Assembly: GCA_947632005.1 (NCBI GenBank)
Contig: CANRNU010000005.1
Span: 20,084 to 84,083, forward strand
DNA length: 64,000 nucleotides
Source of the DNA: an uncultured Oscillospiraceae bacterium
GTDB taxonomy: Bacteria; Bacillota; Clostridia; Oscillospirales; Oscillospiraceae
Direction of reading: 5' to 3'
In this document: positions 9,737 through 19,536 of the stretch, piece after piece
Numbering within the stretch: position 1 is the stretch's first letter
Layout: every line of letters starts with the position of its first letter
Translations under genes and position numbers: made by a program
The notes under the pieces: model-generated
Database searches by the model: none
What the model saw: the letters and a program-made list of their open reading frames with translations, nothing else
Told to the model about the DNA's origin: nothing

Positions 9737-10098
9737 TATTCCTCCACATGTTCCATACCCTGGGCGATGAGCGTGCGGACATGGTCGTCGGCCAGGGAGT
9801 AGAAGACCGTCTTGCCGTCCTTCCGGGGCTTCACCAGCCGGCTCGCCTTCAGCACCCGGAGCTGATGGCTCACGGCGGACTGGGTCAGGTTCAGCAGCTG
9901 GGCGATGTCGCACACACACAGCTCCGCCTCGAACAGGGCGTACAGGATCTTGATGCGGGTGGAATCCCCGAAGACCTTGAACAACTCCGCCAGGTCGTAC
10001 AGCTTCTCGTCGTCCGGCATCTGCTCCAGCACCTGCCGGACCGTGTCCTCATGTACGCACAAAAACCCGCAGCGTTCAACGTCGTTCAGCGCCGCCAT
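9736..10098 (-). CDS. ArsR/SmtB-family metalloregulator
   Basis: ELFKVFGDSTRIKILYALFEAELCVCDIAQLLNLTQSAVSHQLRVLKASRLV (ELCVCD); RBS AAAGGGGG before ATG at 10098. Confidence 0.9.
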   Translation of the reverse strand: MAALNDVERCGFLCVHEDTVRQVLEQMPDDEKLYDLAELFKVFGDSTRIKILYALFEAELCVCDIAQLLNLTQSAVSHQLRVLKASRLVKPRKDGKTVFYSLADDHVRTLIAQGMEHVEE

Positions 10099-10119
10099 GG
10101 GTCGGCCCCCTTTCAAACA

Positions 10120-10145
10120 AACATATGATTGATTGTTCATATGTT
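10120..10145. promoter_or_regulatory. ArsR/SmtB-type operator
   Basis: Inverted repeat AACATATGA-N8-TCATATGTT directly upstream of the ArsR gene. Confidence 0.75.
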
Positions 10146-10285
10146 ATCATATGCACCTTCCCTTGTCAAGGTGTTTCCGCAAAGTTTTTTTGCCGGGTCC
10201 GTCCGCCAGGCCGTTCTCTTGATTTTTACAGGGAAACGTGGCATTATAGATGTCATCCTATTATTCTGAGAGGAGGGAGCACGCC

Positions 10286-11860
10286 TTGCCAGACAAGGAG
10301 GAGGAAGTCTCCACCCGCAACACCCGGCCCCGGCGCGGCATTCTGAGCATCATCTTCGGCCGCGGCGCCGTGGCGACGCTGATGCTGCTGGCCCAGTTCG
10401 GTTTTATCTTCATGCTCTTTGGCCGGCTGCAGCAGTACAGCATCTATCTGTCCGGCATGGTGAACGTGCTGTCGGCGGTATTTTTGGCCTATCTGCTGAA
10501 TACCCGCTCCAATCCCTCCATCAAGCTGACCTGGTGTTTCATCATTGCCCTGGTGCCGGTGTTCGGGGTGCTCCTGTATCTGTTCATCACCTTCGACCTG
10601 GGCCACCGGGCGGAACAAAAGGTCCTGCTGGGGATGGTGCAGGAGTGCGCCCCCTTCATGCCCCGGCAGGAGGCGCTGCGGGAACGGCTGGCCCGGGAAG
10701 AGCCGGGGTTCCTGCCCCTGGTCCGGTACCTGGCCGACGCCAACGGCTTTCCCGTCTATGAGAACACCGACGTGACCTACTTCTCCCAGGGCGAGGCCAA
10801 GTACGCCGCTATGCTCCAGGAGCTGGAGAAGGCGGAGCAGTTCATCTTCCTGGAGTACTTCATCGTGGAAGAGGGGGAGATGTGGGACAGCGTCGTGGAC
10901 ATTCTGGCCCGGAAGGCCCGGGAGGGCGTGGATGTCCGGGTGCTGTACGACGGGACCTGCTCTCTGCTGCGCCTGCCGGCCAGCTACCCGAAAAAGCTCC
11001 GGGCCATGGGGATCCAGTGCAAGGTCTTTGCCCCCATCCGCCCCTTTGTCTCCACCAGCTACAACAACCGGGACCACCGGAAGATCCTGGTCGTCGACGG
11101 GAAGGCGGGCATCACCGGCGGGGTGAACCTGGCGGACGAGTACATCAACCGGCGGGAGAAATTCGGCCACTGGAAGGACGCATCGGTGCTGCTCCGGGGA
11201 GACGCGGTCCGCTCTCTGACCGTCATGTTCCTGCGGATGTGGAACGCCGGGGAGAAGGAGCATGTCTACGAGCCGTATCTTCTCCCTCCCGCCGGGTCAG
11301 GCGGGCCGGCGCAGGGGTATGTGATCCCCTACGGGGACAGCCCCCTGGACGAGGAGCTGACCGGGGAGATGGTGTATCTGGACATCCTGAACACCGCCCG
11401 GGACTACGTCTACATCATGACGCCCTATCTCATCCTGGACAACGAGATGGTCACCGCCATGACCTTTGCCGCCCGGCGAGGGGTGGACGTGCGGCTCATC
11501 CTGCCCGGCATCCCGGACAAAAAATACGCCAACCTCCTGGCCAAGGGCCATTACAAGGTCCTGACGGAGGCGGGCGTGCGTATCTATGAATACGCCCCCG
11601 GTTTCGTCCACTCCAAGGTGTTCCTCAGCGACGGCGTCAAGGCCGTGGTGGGCACCATCAACCTGGACTACCGGAGCCTCTATCTGCACTTCGAGTGCGC
11701 GGCCCTGCTCTACAAGTCCCCCGCCATCGAGGACATCCGCCGGGACTTTGACCAGACCTTCCCCCAGTGCCGCGAGATCACCCGAGAAGAGGCGGCCCGG
11801 CAGAAGCTGTCCGTCCGCCTGGCCGGCGCTCTCCTGAAAGTGGCGGCGCCGCTGATGTGA
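10286..11860 (+). CDS. cls: Cardiolipin synthase (two PLD domains)
   Basis: N-terminal TM segments, HRKILVVDGKAGITGGVN and HSKVFLSDGVKAVVGTINLD HKD motifs; TTG at 10286 has AGGAGG RBS (ORF can extend to 10250). Confidence 0.88.
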   Translation: MPDKEEEVSTRNTRPRRGILSIIFGRGAVATLMLLAQFGFIFMLFGRLQQYSIYLSGMVNVLSAVFLAYLLNTRSNPSIKLTWCFIIALVPVFGVLLYLFITFDLGHRAEQKVLLGMVQECAPFMPRQEALRERLAREEPGFLPLVRYLADANGFPVYENTDVTYFSQGEAKYAAMLQELEKAEQFIFLEYFIVEEGEMWDSVVDILARKAREGVDVRVLYDGTCSLLRLPASYPKKLRAMGIQCKVFAPIRPFVSTSYNNRDHRKILVVDGKAGITGGVNLADEYINRREKFGHWKDASVLLRGDAVRSLTVMFLRMWNAGEKEHVYEPYLLPPAGSGGPAQGYVIPYGDSPLDEELTGEMVYLDILNTARDYVYIMTPYLILDNEMVTAMTFAARRGVDVRLILPGIPDKKYANLLAKGHYKVLTEAGVRIYEYAPGFVHSKVFLSDGVKAVVGTINLDYRSLYLHFECAALLYKSPAIEDIRRDFDQTFPQCREITREEAARQKLSVRLAGALLKVAAPLM

Positions 11861-11875
11861 CAAAAAGAAAAGAAA

Positions 11876-11916
11876 CGTCCCTGTTCTGCCAAAACACAGA
11901 ACAGGGACGCTTTTTT
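11876..11916. terminator. Rho-independent terminator
   Basis: CGTCCCTGTTCTG / CAGAACAGGGACG then TTTTTT. Confidence 0.85.
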
Positions 11917-11926
11917 GCTGTCTTTT

Positions 11927-13240
11927 TTACTGGGCAGGCGCGTCCGGCGTCACCGCCGGGAAGCCCTCCGCGCCCTGGAGCCCGGCCTCCCGGATGCGGA
12001 ACTCATCCATCTGCTGCACGCATCCGGTCACATCCGTCATCCCGCAGAGCATATTGTTCAGCGCGTCGGTCATATTTTCGCTGTTGTAGCCGATGATCTT
12101 GCTCGTGGCGGTGGACACCCGCTCGTTGGCCTCGATGGACGCCTTGGCCTCCGTCACCATTCGGGACTGGATGTTGGTGGTCTGGCCCTTGAAGCAGCTG
12201 ACCGTGGCGATGTTCTCAAAGGCCTTGTTGTAGTTTTCCGGCGTGGCGCAGAAGGCCAGGAAATCCAGCGCCGTCTCCAGCTGCGCGCTGTTTTTGTTGA
12301 CCATCATCATATTCAGGTTGCCGCCCTCATAGGTGCCGCTGTCGGCGGTGCCCATGAACACAGGCATCAGGGCGAAGTCGTCCACGGTGTACTTCCCATC
12401 CCCGGCAAAGTCCGTGTAGAACCAGGTGTCCCAGATGAAGGTCATGACCGCCTCTCCGGAGGTCAGGGCGGGGCCGATATCGTCCCAGCCGCAGCGCAGG
12501 TAGTCGGAGCCGAACCAGCCGCTGTCGGCGGCAGTCTTCACCCACTGCACCATATCCGTCACGGCGGGGATGTCGGCAAAGCTGATCTCGTGATGGTTCA
12601 GTCTCTCCAGAAGCTCCGGGTCGTCCGCAAAAATGGGGTCCAGGGCAAACTGCGGCATCCAGGAGCAGCCGTTGGCAGGCCAGCAGATGGGCGTATATCC
12701 GACGTCCGCCAGGGCCTGGCACAGGACGTTGAACTCCGTCTGGGTGGCAGCGGGCTTCAGCCCGAGGCTGTCCAGGAGGGTCTTGTTGTAATAGCACCCG
12801 GAGACCGAGCTCTCCCAGAAGGGCAGACCCAGCAGATCTCCGTCCTTATCCGTGCAGTAGGCCCGGGCGCTGTCCGTCAGGTCGTCTGCCCACGCCTCAT
12901 CGTTCAGGCTGAGGAAGTGCTCGTCCACCCCGAACGCGTTCAGGCCCGTGCTGTGAAAGTGCATGAAGATATCCGGTACATGTCCAGCGTTGAACTCCGC
13001 CGCCGCCTTCGCTTCAAACTCCGCGTCCTCATAGGCGATGATCTCCAGCTTGTTTCCCGTCGCCTGTTCATATTGCTCAAAGATGCTTGCAAGGTAGCTC
13101 TTCTGCATATCGGTCTTTCTCCCCATGACCGTCAGGGTGGTCCCGCTGTCAGAGGATCCCTGCGTCCCGCCGCAGGAGGACAGGAGGGTCGCCGCAGCAA
13201 GCGCCGTCAGCAACACAGAGAAACGCCGTTTATCCTTCAT
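11927..13240 (-). CDS. ABC-type extracellular solute-binding lipoprotein (family 1, sugar-like)
   Basis: Lipobox LLSSCGG; LASIFEQYEQATGNKLEI..., DIFMHFHSTG, SGEAVMTFIWDTWFY. Confidence 0.85.
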   Translation of the reverse strand: MKDKRRFSVLLTALAAATLLSSCGGTQGSSDSGTTLTVMGRKTDMQKSYLASIFEQYEQATGNKLEIIAYEDAEFEAKAAAEFNAGHVPDIFMHFHSTGLNAFGVDEHFLSLNDEAWADDLTDSARAYCTDKDGDLLGLPFWESSVSGCYYNKTLLDSLGLKPAATQTEFNVLCQALADVGYTPICWPANGCSWMPQFALDPIFADDPELLERLNHHEISFADIPAVTDMVQWVKTAADSGWFGSDYLRCGWDDIGPALTSGEAVMTFIWDTWFYTDFAGDGKYTVDDFALMPVFMGTADSGTYEGGNLNMMMVNKNSAQLETALDFLAFCATPENYNKAFENIATVSCFKGQTTNIQSRMVTEAKASIEANERVSTATSKIIGYNSENMTDALNNMLCGMTDVTGCVQQMDEFRIREAGLQGAEGFPAVTPDAPAQ

Positions 13241-13295
13241 CTTTCACTTTCCTCGCAATGTATTTCAAAACCTTACGCATTTTGAGACCGGCCGC

Positions 13296-16223
13296 TCACG
13301 GCCGCCGGTTCAGAAGCTGGTCCACCAGCTTGCGCACGGCGTCCATATCGATGGGCTTGGCGAGATGCCCGTCCATCCCGGCATCGGCGGCGTCGCGCAC
13401 ATCCTCGGCAAAGGTGTTGGCCGTCATAGCCACGATGGGGATGGTCTTTGCCTCGGGATGACTGCTCGCCCGGATCGCCCTTGTCGCCTCATAGCCGTTC
13501 ATCACCGGCATCTGCACATCCATCAGAATCATGTCATAGCGGCCCGGTTCCGACTTTTCAAACCGTTCCAGAGCCTCCCGGCCATTTACCGTCACCTCGC
13601 ATTTGGCGCCCTCGATGTCCAGCAGCTCCGTCAGGATCTCCGCGTTCAGTTCGTTGTCCTCCGCCACCAGGAACATCCGTCCGGCCATCGCGCTCTCTTT
13701 CTCCTCCGTCCCGTAGACGGGCATTTCGGCCTGTTCGGCAAACAGCGGCTCGATGGCCTGCCAGAAGGTGGAGGTGAAGAAGGGCTTCGGCATGAAGGCG
13801 TTGATGCCGGCTGCCCGGGCCTCCGTCTCGATCTCGGTCCAGTCGTAACTGGTCAGCACCAGGATGGGGACGACCGTTCCCACCTGCTGACGGATCCTGC
13901 GGGCGGTCTCCACTCCGTCCATGCCCGGCATTTTCCAGTCCAGCAGGATCACATGGAAGTCCTCCCCATGCTCGTGCGCCCGCGCCGCGGCCTCCACGGC
14001 GGCGGCGCCCTCCGTCACATAGGATACATCCACGCCGGTGCCGCGCATCAGCTCCCGGATGTTCAGGCAGATATCCTCCTCGTCGTCCGCCACCAGTATC
14101 CGGGTGATCTTGTGGCGGAACCATGCGGCCGTATCCTCCTGTTCCGGACGGACGAAGGACAGCTCCACCGTAAAGGTGCTCCCCTTCCCCGGCTGGCTCT
14201 CCACCCGGATGATGCCGCCCATCAGATCCACCAGATTCTTGGTGATCGCCATGCCCAGACCCGTGCCCTGGACCTTGTTGGTGACGGAACTGATCTCCCG
14301 GCTGAAGGGCGCGAAGACCAGCTTCTGGAACTCCTCGCTCATGCCGATACCATTGTCCCGGACCACGAACCGCAGCTTCACATACTGCTGGGCTACCGGC
14401 TCCAGCTCGCTCACCACAAAATCGATCTTGCCGCCTTCCGGCGTATACTTGACCGCGTTGGACAGCAGGTTGATGAGGATCTGGTTGAGGCGGAGCTTGT
14501 CGCCCACCAGCTGCTCCGGAGGCGCGCCCTGCACATGGATGATGAAGCTCTGGTTTTTCGCATCTGCCTGAGGCCGCAGGATGATGCTCAGATCCTCCAG
14601 CAGCTCCGGCAGGCTGAACCGGTCCACGTTCAGGCTGGTCTTGCCGCTCTCGATCTTCGACATGTCCAGCACGTCGTTGATGAGGCTCAGCAGGTGATGG
14701 CTGGAGGCCGCGATCTTCCGGGTATACTCCCGCACCTTTTCGGCGTTGTTCGCGTCCTTCTCCAGCAGCATGGTAAAGCCCACGATGGCATTCATGGGCG
14801 TGCGGATATCGTGGCTCATGTTGGACAGGAAGTTGCTCTTGGCCTCATTGGCGCTTTTGGCCGCCGTCAGGGCCTCCTGCAGCTGCTGGTTCATCTGCTG
14901 CTCCATAGTCCGGTCACTGAGCACGATGATGAATTTCTCCACGTCCTGGATGCTCATATGATACACCGTCATCCTGTACCAGCGGCGCTCGCCGGTGGTC
15001 TGGTGCATGTACTCGCATTCCCAGTACTTGTTGCCGTTCAGAGGGATGGCCGCCAGCTCGCCGGCGGGGATCACCACGTCGTAGTTGACCGCGCATTTCC
15101 CCATCACCCGGATGTCCTGCCGGGCCTCCTCCGCCGGGATGCCCAGGAGCCGCTCGATGTTGGGGCTGATATAGTCCACCGTATGGTCCCTGGCGTCCAG
15201 CATCAGGAAGATGTCGTCCACGCTGTTGGACAGCACGTCGAACATGCGCTCCCGGTATTGCAGCTCCATCCAGTTCTTCTTGGACTGCCGGCGGGTCCGC
15301 ACCACCACCGGGGTGATGGCCGCACCGCCCACCAGCAGGAAGACAGCCACCAGCACAGCGATGGTGGTCTTCTGCACCGAGAGGAACCCGGCGCTGATGG
15401 CTTCCCGGGGCACCACGCTCACCATCATATAATCCTGATAGCCCACGGGCTGGTACAAAATGCAGTGGCTGACGCCGCCGATCTTACACTGGACGACGCC
15501 GGACGCACCGCCGCACCAGTCGCTCTGGAGCGCCTCCAGGTCCTCCGTCTCCAGATCAGAGGCGGCCTTCAGGTAGGTCAGGTAATTTTCAAATATGTTC
15601 CCGCCGGTCTGGGTGGACAGCAAAACGCTGCCGTCGTTGTGGACGACGAAGCACTTGGCGGTCCCGGCGAAAGCGTCCACATTCAGCGAGGCGGCAAGAT
15701 CCGCGTTCGTATAGCTCACGGCCACGGCCTCATAGGCAAAGTCCCTGTAGACCCCGGGCTGCACCGGCGCGGCGAACACCGTGACCTCCTTGCCGCTGGC
15801 CAGCTTCTCTCCCACCATGACCGGCTCCTTCTGCTCCGAAAGCGCCTCCCAGACGGCGGCAAGGTCCGTGGCGCTCTCCGCGCCGTCAGGCGTCATGCAT
15901 GTCCCGTCGCCGGACAAAAAGTACAGCTGTGAAAAGCCCCAGTAATTCTGTTTCCCGGCGATGAATCCGGATATGACGTCGGTGTCCTCTCTTCCCGCCA
16001 GCGCGAAATAATCGTCGCAGCTCTCCAGAAGGCCCCAGTTCCGCTCCACGAACGCGCCAAAGGTCCGGTTCACCTGGCCGTAGATCTCCTCCAGGTGACC
16101 GGTGCTGTCCTCATAGATGCGGTGCGAGATAAACGCAAAATAGGCCGCCCCGATCAAAATGGCGGTAATGCCTACGACACACATCAAAAATGACGGTAAG
16201 AATTTCCGGAACCGTTTTTTCAT
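13296..16223 (-). CDS. Hybrid sensor histidine kinase: extracytoplasmic sensor-TM-PAS-HisKA-HATPase-REC-REC
   Basis: FLSNMSHDIRTPMNAIVGFT; RDNGIGMS, GTGLGMAIT; REC motifs VILLDWKMPGMDG and MILMDVQMPVMNG. Confidence 0.93.
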   Translation of the reverse strand: MKKRFRKFLPSFLMCVVGITAILIGAAYFAFISHRIYEDSTGHLEEIYGQVNRTFGAFVERNWGLLESCDDYFALAGREDTDVISGFIAGKQNYWGFSQLYFLSGDGTCMTPDGAESATDLAAVWEALSEQKEPVMVGEKLASGKEVTVFAAPVQPGVYRDFAYEAVAVSYTNADLAASLNVDAFAGTAKCFVVHNDGSVLLSTQTGGNIFENYLTYLKAASDLETEDLEALQSDWCGGASGVVQCKIGGVSHCILYQPVGYQDYMMVSVVPREAISAGFLSVQKTTIAVLVAVFLLVGGAAITPVVVRTRRQSKKNWMELQYRERMFDVLSNSVDDIFLMLDARDHTVDYISPNIERLLGIPAEEARQDIRVMGKCAVNYDVVIPAGELAAIPLNGNKYWECEYMHQTTGERRWYRMTVYHMSIQDVEKFIIVLSDRTMEQQMNQQLQEALTAAKSANEAKSNFLSNMSHDIRTPMNAIVGFTMLLEKDANNAEKVREYTRKIAASSHHLLSLINDVLDMSKIESGKTSLNVDRFSLPELLEDLSIILRPQADAKNQSFIIHVQGAPPEQLVGDKLRLNQILINLLSNAVKYTPEGGKIDFVVSELEPVAQQYVKLRFVVRDNGIGMSEEFQKLVFAPFSREISSVTNKVQGTGLGMAITKNLVDLMGGIIRVESQPGKGSTFTVELSFVRPEQEDTAAWFRHKITRILVADDEEDICLNIRELMRGTGVDVSYVTEGAAAVEAAARAHEHGEDFHVILLDWKMPGMDGVETARRIRQQVGTVVPILVLTSYDWTEIETEARAAGINAFMPKPFFTSTFWQAIEPLFAEQAEMPVYGTEEKESAMAGRMFLVAEDNELNAEILTELLDIEGAKCEVTVNGREALERFEKSEPGRYDMILMDVQMPVMNGYEATRAIRASSHPEAKTIPIVAMTANTFAEDVRDAADAGMDGHLAKPIDMDAVRKLVDQLLNRRP

Positions 16224-16342
16224 GAAGTGCCCTTGCTCCTAACACTGACAAAGTTTTCAGTCCATGCCTTCCCAGTATCATTCTATCATGTTCCATTAGA
16301 AAAATCAATCGCTGCCACGTTTCCTTGTCGCCTTTATAATCA

Positions 16343-17116
16343 TTATCCCAGCAGTTTTTGGTAGATATCGAAATTCTCCCGGCCATGGACCACGAAGACC
16401 ACCTCCGGCCCCGGGGCATTTTCCGCCCGCCAGGTCCGGACCGTATCCACGGCGATCTCCGCCGCCCGTTTTTTGGGGAAGCGGAACACCCCCGTGGAGA
16501 TGCAGCAAAACGCCACGCTCCCCAGGCCCCTCTCCGCCGCCAGGGCCAGGCAGGACCGGTAGCAGGAGGCCAGAAGGGCCTCGTCCCGGGCCGTCACGCC
16601 GTCCTCAACGATGGGCCCCACCGTGTGCAGCACGTATTTGCAGGGCAGGTTGAAGGCGGGGGTAATCTTCGCCCCGCCCGTGTGCTCCGGGCAGCCCTGC
16701 TGGTCCATGAGCTGGGCACAGGCCAGCCGCAGCTGGACGCCGGCAAAGGTGTGGATGCAGTTGTCGATGCAGTTGTGCCCGGGCACATAGCACCCGGTCA
16801 TGCCGCTGTTGGCCGCGTTCACGATGGCGTCCACAGCCAGCGCCGTGATATCCCCCTGCCAAAGGTACAGTCCCGGCTCGGCGGGGCGCAGCCCGGACAG
16901 GGCTGTCACGCCCTTCTCCGCAGCCGCCTCCCGGAGGTATTCGTCCTGTACTGCGAGGAAATCCCCGCCGATCTCCCCCGGGGCCCGCACGTTCATGAGG
17001 GCCCGGAGGAGTTTTTTCTGCTCTCCCGCCTCCCGGGGCACGGCCACGTCCCGGTACCGGGGCTGTTCCCGCAAAAGCCTCTCGATGAGAAAGCTCCGTC
17101 TCTGCTCCTGGGTCAT
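16343..17116 (-). CDS. Protein-ADP-ribose hydrolase, Zn-type macrodomain
   Basis: DAIVNAANSGMTGCYVPGHNCIDNCIHTFAGVQLRLAC and VLHTVGPIV, CCISTGVFRFP. Confidence 0.88.
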   Translation of the reverse strand: MTQEQRRSFLIERLLREQPRYRDVAVPREAGEQKKLLRALMNVRAPGEIGGDFLAVQDEYLREAAAEKGVTALSGLRPAEPGLYLWQGDITALAVDAIVNAANSGMTGCYVPGHNCIDNCIHTFAGVQLRLACAQLMDQQGCPEHTGGAKITPAFNLPCKYVLHTVGPIVEDGVTARDEALLASCYRSCLALAAERGLGSVAFCCISTGVFRFPKKRAAEIAVDTVRTWRAENAPGPEVVFVVHGRENFDIYQKLLG

Positions 17117-17254
17117 ATCCCCGCCCCTTTCGCTGTTTCATCCTTTTATTATAACACATCTTTGCCCCGACGCACAAACACGTCCCCTCTTGTATAAAAT
17201 GGGACGAGGCCGAACGACCTCTCCATCTATCATTTCGTGAGAGGTGCAAATAAA

Positions 17255-18763
17255 ATGTGTATACGATGGAAGAACGCCGACCGGATGGCCGGCTTTTTGT
17301 TATGTATCATCCTGCTGGTGAGCCTGTGCCGGTCCCATGTGGGGGCCTCTGCCGGGGCCATGACGGCCATCGGCAGCGCCGAAGAGCTGGAGACCTTTGC
17401 CCAGAGCGTGAACGGCGGCGAGAGCTATGCCGGTCGGACCGTGACCCTGACCGCCGACATCGACATGTCCGGGCGCGCCTTCGCTCCCATCGGGAGGCCG
17501 GAAGAGGGGCTGTCCCATATCTTTCAGGGGACCTTTGACGGCGGCCACGTCATCTCCGGCCTGCGCATATCCCCCGGCGAGAGCGGCAGCGCAGGCTTTT
17601 TTGCCGAGCTTTATGACGCCGCGGTGCGGGATCTGACCCTGGACGTGAGCATGACCGCCAACGGCCCCACCGCCGTGGGCGGCCTGGCGGGCTGGATGGT
17701 GAACGGCACGGTGCAGAACGTGCTGGTGACCGGCCAGATCACCGCCGCCCGCTGGTCCTCCCCGGAGGACGGCGCCCTGGCGGCGGGCGTCATCGCCGGC
17801 AAGGCCACGGGCCGGACCGTCATGGATCGGGTCGCCGCCCGGGGCAGCGTAGGCGGGGCCGGAGCTTTCCGCTGGGCGGTCTATGTGGGCGGCCTTCTGG
17901 GCTACGTCCAGGGCGGCGGCTCCATCTCCAACTGCTATTCCACCGCCGACGTGCATGTGAACGATGCCGGCGTCTATGCCGGGGGCTTTTTCGGCGGCGC
18001 CGTCAGTCCCCCCGCGGTGCAGAACGCCTACTGCGCCGGGTACGTCATCGGCGGCGCCGCCACCTCCGGGGCCTTCGCGGGGTACTGTACCGGCGGCAGC
18101 GCCCGCAACGGGTGGTACGACGGCGACCTGAACCCCAACTTTGACGCCGTCGCGGCCCCCGCCGGGAGCCCCATCGGCGGGCAGCTGGAGCGGGGGACCA
18201 CCGCCGCTATGCAGGCGGGCCCCTTCCCCCTCACCCTGGGGGAGGCCTTCACCCAGGCGGCCCCCGGCCAAAACCGGGGCTACCCGGTCTTTCTCTTTGA
18301 GAATCCCCATCCGGAGCCCACCGCCCCGCCCGAGCCTACGGACACACCGGAACCCACCGACACACCGGAACCTACCGACACGCCGGAACCCACCGGCACA
18401 CCGGAGCCCACCAATTCACCGGAGCCCATCGACACACCGGAACCCACCGGCACGCCGGAGCCCGCTGTCCCCACCGGGACGCCGCCGGGCCCCACGTCAA
18501 GTCCCTCTGCCCCCACGGCGGAGCCCACGGAGAGCCCCGCGCCCATCCCCAGCCCCACCGGGACGCCCGACGCCCCCACCCAGACGCCTGACGGCCGGAC
18601 CGTGTACGTCTACGGCGGCGGAGGCGGCAGCGGCGGGAACGGTCAGGGCGGCGGGAGCGCCCCCCGGACTGGGGACGAACAGGACCTTCTCCCCTGGCTG
18701 GGCCTGCTCATCCTATGCACCGGGGCGCTGGCCGGCATCCTCCGGCGGCGGGGCCCCTTCTGA
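17255..18763 (+). CDS. Secreted cell-surface protein: GLUG-like repeats, PEPTDT stalk, C-terminal sorting-signal-like tail
   Basis: Signal peptide; repeats like VGGLAGWMVNG, VGGLLGYVQGG, AGGFFGGAV; APRTGDEQDLLPWLGLLILCTGALAGILRRR. Confidence 0.75.
   Translation: MCIRWKNADRMAGFLLCIILLVSLCRSHVGASAGAMTAIGSAEELETFAQSVNGGESYAGRTVTLTADIDMSGRAFAPIGRPEEGLSHIFQGTFDGGHVISGLRISPGESGSAGFFAELYDAAVRDLTLDVSMTANGPTAVGGLAGWMVNGTVQNVLVTGQITAARWSSPEDGALAAGVIAGKATGRTVMDRVAARGSVGGAGAFRWAVYVGGLLGYVQGGGSISNCYSTADVHVNDAGVYAGGFFGGAVSPPAVQNAYCAGYVIGGAATSGAFAGYCTGGSARNGWYDGDLNPNFDAVAAPAGSPIGGQLERGTTAAMQAGPFPLTLGEAFTQAAPGQNRGYPVFLFENPHPEPTAPPEPTDTPEPTDTPEPTDTPEPTGTPEPTNSPEPIDTPEPTGTPEPAVPTGTPPGPTSSPSAPTAEPTESPAPIPSPTGTPDAPTQTPDGRTVYVYGGGGGSGGNGQGGGSAPRTGDEQDLLPWLGLLILCTGALAGILRRRGPF
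18326..18465 (+). repeat. Coding 18-bp tandem repeats (PEPTDT/PEPTGT units)
   Basis: CCGGAACCCACCGACACA-type units, 7 copies by eye. Confidence 0.8.
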
Positions 18764-18822
18764 AAAATGCCTGCGGGCTTGTATTTTGCGCCGGATTCAG
18801 GTAAAATGGTAGTAACTTAACT

Positions 18823-19326
18823 ATGAAGGCGGCACACAAAGCAATGGAACGCAAAGAGATACTGGATCAGATATGGGACGCGCAGGACGAGGCATACGAC
18901 CTGATGAGCGAGTATGACGCCCTGCCCCACCATTACGGAGACAACATCCTATATCAGGCGGAGGCATATATCGTGGGCTGGATCGGCCGCAAGCCGGACA
19001 TCACCACCACGGAGCTGGCGGACGTGCTGAAAAAGACCCCCAGCGCCTGCTCCCAGATCATCCGCAAGCTCATCAGCAAGGGGCTGGTGGAGCAGACCCG
19101 CAACGAGCAGAACAAGCGGCAGTATAACCTCCGCCTGACGGACAGCGGAAGGCAGCTCTACAAAGACCACGTGGCCTTCAACGAATACTGCCAGAAGGCG
19201 ACCTTCGAGATGCTCTCGGACCTCTCCGACCAGGACCTGGCGGCCCATCTGCGGGTCCAGCGGCGGCTCAACGAGGCGTACACTCGGGATGTGGAACGCA
19301 GCCGCGCCCACTACGGCAGGAAGTAA
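18823..19326 (+). CDS. MarR-family transcriptional regulator
   Basis: ITTTELADVLKKTPSACSQIIRKLISKGLVEQTRNEQNKRQYNLRLTDSGRQLY. Confidence 0.85.
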   Translation: MKAAHKAMERKEILDQIWDAQDEAYDLMSEYDALPHHYGDNILYQAEAYIVGWIGRKPDITTTELADVLKKTPSACSQIIRKLISKGLVEQTRNEQNKRQYNLRLTDSGRQLYKDHVAFNEYCQKATFEMLSDLSDQDLAAHLRVQRRLNEAYTRDVERSRAHYGRK

Positions 19327-19446
19327 GCAGCCCAAAGCCCCGGGGTCGGACAGACGCCTGTCCGGCCCCGGTTTTGTATATGTTGTCGAAATTCGGGAGG
19401 TGGATTTGTAGAAAACGATAAAGTATCTAAAATATACAAAATTCTC

Positions 19447-19475
19447 TTGACAAATTTCCTCCGATTGCATATTAT
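19447..19475 (+). promoter_or_regulatory. Strong sigmaA-type promoter for the permease operon
   Basis: TTGACA-17 bp-TATTAT. Confidence 0.75.
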
Positions 19476-19536
19476 TAAGATGCTTCAATGTTAAGGCCAT
19501 AATATGAAAAAGAAGAGATTTGAAAGGAGAATAATC

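Noticed and set aside
13125-15932. 935-aa plus-strand ORF opposite the hybrid kinase
   Set aside because: Shadow frame of a clear histidine kinase; His-rich pseudo-protein.
18326-18465. Regular 18-bp repeats as a CRISPR array
   Set aside because: In-frame PEPTDT coding repeats without spacers.
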